This document shows, piece after piece, positions 1 through 6,830 of a DNA stretch of 64,000 nt. The stretch is from Smaragdicoccus niigatensis DSM 44881 = NBRC 103563 (lineage in GTDB: Bacteria > Actinomycetota > Actinomycetes > Mycobacteriales > Mycobacteriaceae). Both the position numbers and the translations under genes were made by a program. Location of the stretch: positions 1-64,000 of the forward strand of contig NZ_AQXZ01000006.1 of assembly GCF_000380645.1 (NCBI RefSeq), in the 5' to 3' direction. Under the pieces are notes generated by a model. The model was not told where the DNA came from and searched no databases. It worked only from the letters and a program-made list of their open reading frames with translations. Position 1 is the first letter of the stretch; each line of letters begins with the position of its first letter.

Positions 1-273
1 CACGCCAAAATCACCGCCACGATCGGCATGCCGATCTACTTCTGCGACCCGCACTCACCGTGGCAGCGCGGCAGCAACGAGAACACGAACGGGCTTCTGC
101 GCCAATACTTCCCGAAAGGAACGGACCTCTCGTTCCACGGCCCGGGAATCCTCGACAACGTCGCATCCGAGCTCAACGGCCGACCGCGAAAGACCCTCAG
201 CTGGAAAACCCCAGCCGAGGCCCTCGAACAACTACTGTCCAATCCAACCGAACCAGTTGCAGCGACCGCTTGA
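1..273 (+). mobile_element. IS30-family transposase, C-terminal fragment (runs in from upstream)
   Basis: The reading frame is open from the first base of the window and stops at 271-273, so only about 90 C-terminal residues are visible. They carry the end of an IS30-type DDE catalytic core: [21 protein letters not shown], in which the glutamate of RGSNEN is the last catalytic acid, followed by [13 protein letters not shown] and the usual [18 protein letters not shown] tail. This enzyme cuts and joins insertion-sequence ends. The first two catalytic acids and the left end of the element lie outside the window, so whether the copy is intact cannot be judged. The right inverted repeat should lie near or just beyond the stop codon, but it cannot be delimited without the left end. 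Confidence 0.85.
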
Positions 274-321
274 AACCGCCCGGCTTTCCTCCGCTGAGAC
301 GAGCGTTTTTGAGCGGCTAGC

Positions 322-1368
322 TCATGGGCAGCTTCCGTTGCTGACATTGCAGGGACCGTTTGCGATGGCGGTCTGACCGCCAGTGGCAAACGCTGCGCTG
401 TCGCCGGACGTGCTGTTGGTCGCGGTTGCTGTACTGCCGGCATCGGAGGCATTGGCCAGCGCGGTACCGCTGCCGCTGTTGGTGGCGATGGCGGTGTTGT
501 CACTACCTCCGGTGCTCGTCGCATTGGCATCAGCCGCATCGCCCGCGGTACCCGTGCCAGTGTTTGTGGCGATGGCGTTGCTGCTCTGTCCGTTGGTTTC
601 TGCCTCAGCGCCGCTGTTGTCGCCGCCGTTGTTGGTCGCCGCCGTAGTGTTGTCGCCACCGATGTTCTGGGCGACGGCCTGGCTGAAGTCGCCGCTGTTG
701 TTGGTGGCGGTGACTGTGTTGTCGTTACCGCCGGTCGACGTCGCCTGAGCCTGGCTGAAGTCGCCGCTGTTGTTGGCAGCGGTGACGGTGTTGTTGTCGC
801 CGTAGACGTTCTGGGCCTGGGCTTGCGTGAAGTCGCCGCCGCTGTTTGTCGCCTTCACGGTGTTGCCGCTGCCGAAGAAGGAACCCGCGCTCGCACTGCT
901 GTAGTCACCGCTGGTGTTGATCGCGGTGACGGAGTTGCCGTTTCCGTTGTGGGTGGAGGCGCTTGCCGAACTGTTGGCTCCGCCGAAGTTGATTGCCTTG
1001 GCGCGGTTGTTGTTGCTGTCTGGACCGATGTAACCACCGGCTGCGGCCGTCGTGTTAGGACCGATCGCGATGGCGGAGTTGTTGTTCCCGTGGCCATGCC
1101 CGAGGCCGTCGTTGTCCCCGGCGCGGGCAGTGCTGTCCGTTCCGAACGCGAGGGCCCGGTTTCGGGTGCCGTGCGAGGCTTCGGCATTGGCGCCGTCGCC
1201 GCTGGCAAAGGCGAAGTTTCCGGGGTCAGCCGAGCATGTCGCGGTACCGCTCGACCTGGCGACGTAGCCGTTGGAGAAGCATGCATTCGGTGTGGCTTGC
1301 GCGATGAGAGGAGCCGTGAAAGCGATTGCGGCGCCGGTCAGTGCGCCCATAGCCCAGCGGTGGTTCAT
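322..1368 (-). CDS. secreted Asn/Thr/Ala/Gly-rich repeat protein, paralogue 1 (last gene of a four-gene array)
   Basis: 348 aa. I chose the ATG at 1368 because AGGA lies 6 nt upstream and the signal peptide begins there (MNHRWAMGALTGAAIAFTAPLIAQA, cleavage near AQA-TP). The mature part opens with a cap, NACFSNGY then TATCSADPGNFAFASGD, containing two Cys. About nine repeats follow, in which GxNNT(A/V)xATNSGG alternates with SAxAxA stretches at a period near 23 residues. It closes with NGPC...NGSCP at the stop. Alternating small side chains with Asn/Gly turns suggest a left-handed beta-roll or beta-solenoid like the head of YadA-type adhesins; this is a fold guess from pattern only. There is no membrane anchor or sorting signal, so the protein is presumably secreted or loosely wall-bound. 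It lies 11 nt after paralogue 2 and is probably co-transcribed with it. Function unknown. Confidence 0.8.
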   Translation of the reverse strand: MNHRWAMGALTGAAIAFTAPLIAQATPNACFSNGYVARSSGTATCSADPGNFAFASGDGANAEASHGTRNRALAFGTDSTARAGDNDGLGHGHGNNNSAIAIGPNTTAAAGGYIGPDSNNNRAKAINFGGANSSASASTHNGNGNSVTAINTSGDYSSASAGSFFGSGNTVKATNSGGDFTQAQAQNVYGDNNTVTAANNSGDFSQAQATSTGGNDNTVTATNNSGDFSQAVAQNIGGDNTTAATNNGGDNSGAEAETNGQSSNAIATNTGTGTAGDAADANATSTGGSDNTAIATNSGSGTALANASDAGSTATATNSTSGDSAAFATGGQTAIANGPCNVSNGSCP

Positions 1369-1379
1369 GTCATTCCTGT

Positions 1380-2120
1380 CTATGGGCAGGTGCCGTTGTG
1401 CACGATGCATGGACCGTTGGAGTGGGCGTTTCCACCGCCCGTGGCGTCGGCAAAGCCGTCACCGCTCGTGCCGTTGATTGCCGTTGCGCTGCTGCCTCCG
1501 CCGGAGGCGTTGGCACCGGTCGTTCCGCCGCCGAGGTTGGTCGCGCGAGCGGCATTGCCGTCGCCGTTGTATACGACGACGTACGCGATCGAGCTGTCGC
1601 TCGGGGTGCCACTGCCGTAATTGGTGGCAATTGCCAGGTTGTTGTTGCCACCACTTCCCGACGAAGCCGTAGAGGTGGCGTAGTCGCCGTAGGTCGTGGC
1701 GACGGCCCGGTTGCCGTTTCCGACGCCGGCGGTGGCAAAGGCGGCACTCGAATTGCCGTAATTGGTGGCGATCGCCGTGTTGTTGCTTCCCTCGCCCGCT
1801 CCGGCGCTGGCGCCGCTCGTCGGGTCTTGACTGAAGTTCCGTGCGGTTGCCTGGTTTCGATCTCCGTTGGTGGCGGTGGCGTTCGCGTTCGTGCCGTACG
1901 CCGTTGCCCGATTGCCGGTACCGCCCGCCGCCTCGGCAGTCGCGTTATCCCCGTACGCCCCCGCGTAATTGCCCGGACCAGCCGAGCACGCGGCCGTGCC
2001 CTTTGCGTACGTGTAGTACCCGTTGGTCACGCACATATTCGGGGAAGCGTCGGCGACCGCAGGCGCACCCACGGCAAACGCCACTCCAGCAACCGCACCG
2101 ATCGTCCAGCGAAGCTTCAT
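1380..2120 (-). CDS. secreted Asn/Thr/Ala/Gly-rich repeat protein, paralogue 2 (shortest copy)
   Basis: 246 aa. The ATG at 2120 is chosen because GGAG stands 7 nt upstream and a signal peptide follows (MKLRWTIGAVAGVAFAVGAPAVADA, cut before SP). The frame is open further upstream, but only as antisense of the neighbouring repeats. The N-terminal cap (NMCVTNGYYTYAKGTAACSAGPGNYAGAYGDNATAEA) and the C-terminal cap (NGPCIVHNGTCP) match the other three copies. Only about five internal repeats are present (for example GSNNTAIATNYGNSSAAFATAG), with Tyr in the turn where the paralogues have Ser. The start lies 13 nt after the stop of paralogue 3, and the stop lies 11 nt before paralogue 1, so the three form a tight transcription unit. 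Function unknown; a beta-solenoid fold is inferred. Confidence 0.8.
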   Translation of the reverse strand: MKLRWTIGAVAGVAFAVGAPAVADASPNMCVTNGYYTYAKGTAACSAGPGNYAGAYGDNATAEAAGGTGNRATAYGTNANATATNGDRNQATARNFSQDPTSGASAGAGEGSNNTAIATNYGNSSAAFATAGVGNGNRAVATTYGDYATSTASSGSGGNNNLAIATNYGSGTPSDSSIAYVVVYNGDGNAARATNLGGGTTGANASGGGSSATAINGTSGDGFADATGGGNAHSNGPCIVHNGTCP

Positions 2121-2133
2121 GCAAGTCTCCTGT

Positions 2134-3192
2134 CTACGGGCAGTTGGTGTTGACCGCGGTGCAAGCGCCGTTCGAACTCGCAGTGCCGCCGCCAGTCGCG
2201 GTCGCGGATCCGTCGCCGGACGTGCTGTTGGCAGCGGTCGCGGAACTACTGCCATCGTTGGCAATCGCTTTCGTGGATCCGGAACCCGCGTTGTTGGCGT
2301 TGGCCGAGTTCCCGTCGCCATTGATGGCGTTTGCCGTCGCCATTGCCCGGTCGGCGTCTGATATTCCGGTACCGGAGTTTGTGCCGGTGGCAGTGTTGTC
2401 GCTGCCGTACGTGGCGTTCGTGAGGACGCCGCTGTTGTCGCCGCCGTTATTGGTCGCGGTGGCGGTGTTGTTGTCCCCGCCGTAGGTGTTGGCCGCTGCG
2501 AAACTGTTGTCGCCGGCGTTGTTCACGGCCACTGCGCTGTTGTCGTCTCCCGTGCCCGCGGATGCGAAGGCGCTGCTCAGGTCGCCGGCGTTGTTGGTAG
2601 CGCGGGCGGTGTTGCCTTCCCCGAACGACGCGTCGGTGAGCGCCGAGCTGAACTCACCGCCATTGTTGATGGCGACCGCGCTGCTGTTGTCGCCGCCTTG
2701 CACGTTGGCGCTGGCGCCACTGTTCGCGCCGCCGTTGGTGATGGCCGTTGCCCTGCTGTTGTCGCCGTTGTAGGCACCGGCGAACGCGCTGCTGCCGGGT
2801 CCACCGTTGTTGATTGCCACCGCGCGGTTGTTGTTTCCGGTCCCGCCGGTCTTCCAGCCGCCGGCGTAGGCGGTCGTGTTCGCTCCGCGGGCGACGGCGG
2901 TGTTGTGATTCCCGCTGCCGGAACCGTCACCCGTGATGTCGCCCGCGCGGGCGGTGCTGTCAGTGCCGATCGCGACGGCGCGGTTCCGGGTTCCGTCGGT
3001 CGCGCTGGCCGTGGAGCCGTCGCCGTAGGCGCCCGCGAAATTGCCGCGGTCGGCGGAGCAGGTCGCGCTTCCGTGGCTGATCGTGGCGTAGCCGTTGGAC
3101 AGACACACGTTCGGCGAAGCGTGGGCGGTCGGCGCGGTCAGAAAGAGAGCGAATCCAGTGAAGGTGCCAAGAGTCCACGCGACGTGTGCCAT
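2134..3192 (-). CDS. secreted Asn/Thr/Ala/Gly-rich repeat protein, paralogue 3
   Basis: 352 aa. The start is the ATG at 3192, with AGGA 6-7 nt upstream and a signal peptide (MAHVAWTLGTFTGFALFLTAPTAHA, cut before SP). The N-cap is NVCLSNGYATISHGSATCSADRGNFAGAYGD, then the family signature GTRNRAVAIGTDSTARAGD. About nine repeats follow, such as GDNNTATATNNGGDNSGV and GDNSSAVAINNGGEFSSAL. It ends with NGACTAVNTNCP. The block just upstream of the ATG repeats the stop/Shine-Dalgarno junction seen between the later genes (GTAGACAGGA), although no gene ends there, so it looks like a relic of the duplicated unit. The spacing to paralogue 4 is 101 nt, enough for a separate promoter. Secreted; function unknown. 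Confidence 0.8.
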   Translation of the reverse strand: MAHVAWTLGTFTGFALFLTAPTAHASPNVCLSNGYATISHGSATCSADRGNFAGAYGDGSTASATDGTRNRAVAIGTDSTARAGDITGDGSGSGNHNTAVARGANTTAYAGGWKTGGTGNNNRAVAINNGGPGSSAFAGAYNGDNSRATAITNGGANSGASANVQGGDNSSAVAINNGGEFSSALTDASFGEGNTARATNNAGDLSSAFASAGTGDDNSAVAVNNAGDNSFAAANTYGGDNNTATATNNGGDNSGVLTNATYGSDNTATGTNSGTGISDADRAMATANAINGDGNSANANNAGSGSTKAIANDGSSSATAANSTSGDGSATATGGGTASSNGACTAVNTNCP

Positions 3193-3293
3193 AGATTTCC
3201 TGTCTACGCCGAAGCCTGTCTCACATCTTCGAACCACACCGCGTGAGTTGATATTGAATTCGCTAATTTAGGCTCTGCACGCCCACGCCCTGC

Positions 3294-4598
3294 TCACGGA
3301 CAACTGGTGTTCGTGGCCAGACAGGCCCCGGTAGCTGACGCGGTACCACCGTTCGTCGCGACGGCCTTTCCGTGGCCGGAGGTGTCGTTGCTCGCCGTAG
3401 CCGTGCTGCCGACGTCCTCTGCGCTAGCTTCTGTGGTGCCGTCCCCAGTATTGGTGGCGTCGGCTGCGTTGAAGTCTCCATCGGCGGTTGCAGTAGCGAA
3501 AGCAATGTCGCTGCCGCTGTTGGTCGCTGTCGCTGTGTTGTTGTCGCCGTCTGTGGCGGTTGCGGTCGACTGTGCGAAATCGCTGCCGCTGTTGGTGGCA
3601 GTTGCGGTGTTGTTGTCGCCGAACTCGGCGGTCGCGGTCGCGGTGGCCCCGTTGCTGCCGCTGTTCGTCGCGCTGGCCGTGTTGTTGTCCCCGCCTAATG
3701 CATCTGCGCTGGCGCTACCGTCGCCGGTGTTCGACGCAGTGGCGGTGTTGTTGTTGCCACTACCTGCACCGGCAAAAGCTGCGCCATGGTCTCCGCCATT
3801 GGTGGCCTTGGCGGTGTTGTTATCACCCACGCCCGCGTCGGCGTATCCGCTGGCGTCGTTGCCTTCTTGGGTGTAAATCGCAGTGTTGTTGTCTCCGCCG
3901 GAGGCATCGGCCGAAGCGCCGCTGTCGTTGCCGCTGTTGGCGGCGGTGGCCTTGTTGCCATCGCCATCGTGAGCGGCTGCCCCGGCGCCGCTGTCATTTC
4001 CGCTGTTCGTGGCGTCGGCGGTGTTGTTGTCGCCGTTGTACGCGAACGCCTGTGCATAGCCGGCGGTGCCAGTCTTGGAAGCGGTGGCGGTGTTGTTGTT
4101 TCCGTTGTAGGCGTCCGCTTCGACACTGCCGTCCGAGCTGGAGTTGGTGGCGCTGGCGACGTTGTCGTTGCCGGTGCCACCGTTGGCACCACCGGCGAAT
4201 GCGAACGTGTTAGCGCCGCGAGCCCGTGCGACGTTGTTGTTTCCGCTGCCGCCCATGAAGCTGCCGGCGCCAGCGGTGCTGTGGTTTCCACTGGCGAAGG
4301 CGCGGTTTCTGTTTCCCCCGCTGGCGGTGGCAGCCGCGCTGTCACCGCTCGCGATTGCGATGTTGCGCGTGCCATTGGTTGCTGTGGCGCTGCTGTTGTC
4401 GCCCCGAGCGGCAGCGAAGTTGCCGGGGTCGGCCGTGCAGGTAGCGGTGCCGTGGCTGATTGTGCGGTAGCCGTTCGAAATGCAACCGTTGCCGGCGGCG
4501 TTTGCCGAAGCTGGGCTTACGGCGACGAACGCTGCAGTGGTGGCTGCTGCCGCGACCGCCAGTTTGATCGCACCGGTTCTGCCTGCGTGTCGGTTCAT
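3294..4598 (-). CDS. secreted Asn/Thr/Ala/Gly-rich repeat protein, paralogue 4 (first and longest copy)
   Basis: 434 aa. Start chosen at the ATG at 4598, 6 nt after a strong AAGGAG. The signal peptide is long and basic (MNRHAGRTGAIKLAVAAAATTAAFVAVSPASANA). The N-cap contains NGCISNGYRTISHGTATCTADPGNFAAARGD. About twelve repeats follow; the cleanest neighbours are GDNNTATATNSGSDFAQSTATA and GDNNTATATNSGSDIAFATA, so recent internal duplication is likely. It ends with TGACLATNTSCP. Residues are overwhelmingly Ala, Thr, Asn, Gly, Ser and Asp, with almost no Lys, Trp or Pro in the repeats, which suits a solenoid or a natively extended surface protein. It is the first gene of the array in transcription order. 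The copy count of repeats is the part most likely to vary between strains. Function unknown. Confidence 0.8.
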   Translation of the reverse strand: MNRHAGRTGAIKLAVAAAATTAAFVAVSPASANAAGNGCISNGYRTISHGTATCTADPGNFAAARGDNSSATATNGTRNIAIASGDSAAATASGGNRNRAFASGNHSTAGAGSFMGGSGNNNVARARGANTFAFAGGANGGTGNDNVASATNSSSDGSVEADAYNGNNNTATASKTGTAGYAQAFAYNGDNNTADATNSGNDSGAGAAAHDGDGNKATAANSGNDSGASADASGGDNNTAIYTQEGNDASGYADAGVGDNNTAKATNGGDHGAAFAGAGSGNNNTATASNTGDGSASADALGGDNNTASATNSGSNGATATATAEFGDNNTATATNSGSDFAQSTATATDGDNNTATATNSGSDIAFATATADGDFNAADATNTGDGTTEASAEDVGSTATASNDTSGHGKAVATNGGTASATGACLATNTSCP

Positions 4599-4769
4599 GA
4601 ACATCTCCTTGGGAAGTGGAGATGTGGCCCAACGTGCGGTCGACAGGTGCTTCACAGGTCCGCTTTGTTGAATCTTCATTCACATGGACTGGTCGCTGGA
4701 AACAACTCCCCAAACCAATCCAAAGTTCATTCGAAGGACAGACAGTAGGTCGGCCTGACTGACTTGTTG
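4599..4769 (-). promoter_or_regulatory. upstream region of the repeat-protein array
   Basis: 171 nt separate the stop of the S9 peptidase from the first gene of the array. The only clear signals are AAGGAG before the ATG at 4598 and a short TGAC-AACAA-GTCA stem next to the peptidase stop. The latter could be a weak terminator, which would make the array independently transcribed. No confident -35/-10 pair was identified. Confidence 0.35.
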
Positions 4770-6830
4770 TCAGCCCAAACTGCGCTTCAGAAACTCAACC
4801 TGGAGCCGCAGTAGGTTTTCCGCGACCTCTTCGCCCGATGCCATGTGCGTGACGCCGGTGAGCGGTAGGACCGAGTGTGGACGACCCGCGGCGAGCAATG
4901 CGGACGAGAGCCGAAGCGTATGTGCGGCAACGACATTGTCGTCCGCGAGGCCGTGGATGAGGAGTAGTGGCCGTTCCAGATTCGGTGCGTCAGCGATGAG
5001 GCTGTTGCGCTCGTAGACGTCCGGCTGCTGACCCGGGTCGCCGAGGTAGCGCTCGGTGTAGTGGGTGTCGTACAGCGCCCAGTCGGTCACGGGTGCGCCC
5101 GATACCGCGGCATGGAAGACGTCGGGTCGGCGCAAGACCGCGAGAGCCGCAAGGTAGCCGCCGAACGACCAGCCGCGAATACCGACCCGAGAGAGGTCGA
5201 GCGGGAAGTCCTTCGTGAGTGCCTGCAGCGCTGTCACTTGATCGTCGAGGGCAAGGTCCAGGGCGTTGGCCACCGACTTCTCCCATGCCGGACTGTGCCC
5301 GGGAGTTCCCCGCCCATCGGCCACGACGACGGCGAAGCCTTGGTTGGCGAACCACTGCGAGTCGAGGTGCGAATTGTGTGCCTTCACGACCCGCTGCCCG
5401 TGCGGGCCGCCGTAGGGGTCCATGAGAACGGGTAGCGGAGATCCGTCGTGGCCCTCCGGAAGGATGACCGCGCAGGGAATGCCCTCGACGCGGGTGAAGA
5501 CGGGGCGAGCCGTGATGAGCGGCTTCTCGGCGTTCCAGCCGATCTCGCCGACCCACTTGCCGTTGCGCAGCACGGTGACTTCGCGCCCGGGTTGATCCGG
5601 TGTCGCGGAACTCAGAACCACGAGGTCCCCAGACGCGGCGGCTGTCGTCACCGGGGCCGTGCCAACCCACGTCTTCGCACGAACCCAGTACGACCCGACC
5701 TCGCCGACGGCATCGGCGGGGCTGGCCGCCACGAGGACATCGTCGGCGGTCATGGCCTGTACGGCCCGCACGTGGATCTCCGGTCCGGTCACCACCTCAT
5801 CACCAATGAGCAGTGCGCGATGCCCCGGAGCATCGCTGATGCGGACGAGTTCGCCCCCAGCGGTCCACGCGGGCACACCATCGAATAGTTCGATCCAGAT
5901 GTCGTCGGTCTCTTCGAGCAACTCCAACGTCCCCCCGGAGGTGACGTCGATCGCGCAGATCCGAAGGCGCTTTTGGTCGCGCGATTGGACCGCGATCAGG
6001 GGAGGCCCGCCGGCTGACCAGTGAACCCGCGCGAGATAGGGGAACTCAGCGGCATCCCAACTGATCTGACGCAGTGTGCCGTGGTCGTCGAGGAGCCACA
6101 GAGTCACTTCGGCGTTCGCGCTGCCGGCAAACGGGTAGGCGATCTCCGCTGGCTGCGTCGCCGGATTGGCGGGGTCGGCGATCCACCATCGAGCGACGGG
6201 TGTCGAGTCGACGCGGGCGATGAGCCACGCAGAAGAGTCCGGAGCCCACCAATAGCCTCGACTTCGGTTCATTTCCTCTTGTGCGATGAACTCGGCCTGG
6301 CCCCAGGTCTCGTTCCCGCGCGGTTCGACCAACGACTCGTCGTTGCCATCGAGGTCGCACACCCGCATCGAACCGGCTGGTGTCGCATAAGCGACCGACC
6401 GTCCGTCCGGAGACAGACGCGGGTCGAGAATTGGGTGCTGAACCGGAAGCTCGCGTGTGTTGGTGAAATCCGTGACGAACAACCGCCCGGAGAGACTGAA
6501 CGCGGCGACCGAAACGGCGTCATCCGTCGAGTACCCGACGATGCCCGCAGCGCCTTCGCGGGCGCGTTCCCGGCGTGCCTTCTCTTCCGGGGTCAATGCT
6601 TCCGAAGCGCTGCCGAGAAGTACGTCCGGGTCCGCGATCACTCGTTCAGTTCCGGATTCGACGTCGAACAGCCACAACAGGTTTCGACGGTCACCGCGCG
6701 ACCGAAGGAACAGGACCCGGGAACCGTCCGGAGCGATTGCGTACGACCGCGGTGCGCCCGCCGTGAACCGCAGGGTTCGCGCAGATTGCCGAGGGTAGGT
6801 GTCCGGGGCGACGGGGAGCATCTCAGTCAC
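4770..6830 (-). CDS. S9 family prolyl oligopeptidase, dipeptidyl-peptidase IV-like
   Basis: 686 aa. The N-terminal two thirds is a DPP-IV-type beta-propeller (SPDGRSVAY, WAPDSSAWLIAR) containing EEMNRSRGYWW, which matches the double-Glu motif that holds the substrate N-terminus in DPP-IV enzymes. The C-terminal alpha/beta hydrolase domain has the nucleophile in GWSFGGY near residue 551, the acid in LADDNVV and the catalytic His in THMA. The predicted activity is removal of N-terminal dipeptides (Xaa-Pro type). No signal peptide is seen, so it is probably cytoplasmic. The start is a GTG overlapping the stop of the GGDEF-EAL gene (GTGA), which implies translational coupling. A second in-frame Met three codons later is possible. 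Confidence 0.9.
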   Translation of the reverse strand: MTEMLPVAPDTYPRQSARTLRFTAGAPRSYAIAPDGSRVLFLRSRGDRRNLLWLFDVESGTERVIADPDVLLGSASEALTPEEKARRERAREGAAGIVGYSTDDAVSVAAFSLSGRLFVTDFTNTRELPVQHPILDPRLSPDGRSVAYATPAGSMRVCDLDGNDESLVEPRGNETWGQAEFIAQEEMNRSRGYWWAPDSSAWLIARVDSTPVARWWIADPANPATQPAEIAYPFAGSANAEVTLWLLDDHGTLRQISWDAAEFPYLARVHWSAGGPPLIAVQSRDQKRLRICAIDVTSGGTLELLEETDDIWIELFDGVPAWTAGGELVRISDAPGHRALLIGDEVVTGPEIHVRAVQAMTADDVLVAASPADAVGEVGSYWVRAKTWVGTAPVTTAAASGDLVVLSSATPDQPGREVTVLRNGKWVGEIGWNAEKPLITARPVFTRVEGIPCAVILPEGHDGSPLPVLMDPYGGPHGQRVVKAHNSHLDSQWFANQGFAVVVADGRGTPGHSPAWEKSVANALDLALDDQVTALQALTKDFPLDLSRVGIRGWSFGGYLAALAVLRRPDVFHAAVSGAPVTDWALYDTHYTERYLGDPGQQPDVYERNSLIADAPNLERPLLLIHGLADDNVVAAHTLRLSSALLAAGRPHSVLPLTGVTHMASGEEVAENLLRLQVEFLKRSLG

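Noticed and set aside
36-1747. Long plus- and minus-strand frames opposite the repeat genes (such as 823-1620 + and 36-659 -)
   Set aside because: They are shadows created by the repetitive GC-rich sequence, lack ribosome sites and encode Arg/Pro/Ala-rich nonsense.
322-4598. Possible CRISPR array or minisatellite because of regular DNA repeats
   Set aside because: The repeats are in frame, degenerate at codon level, have no unique spacers of constant length and encode four proteins with signal peptides and conserved caps.
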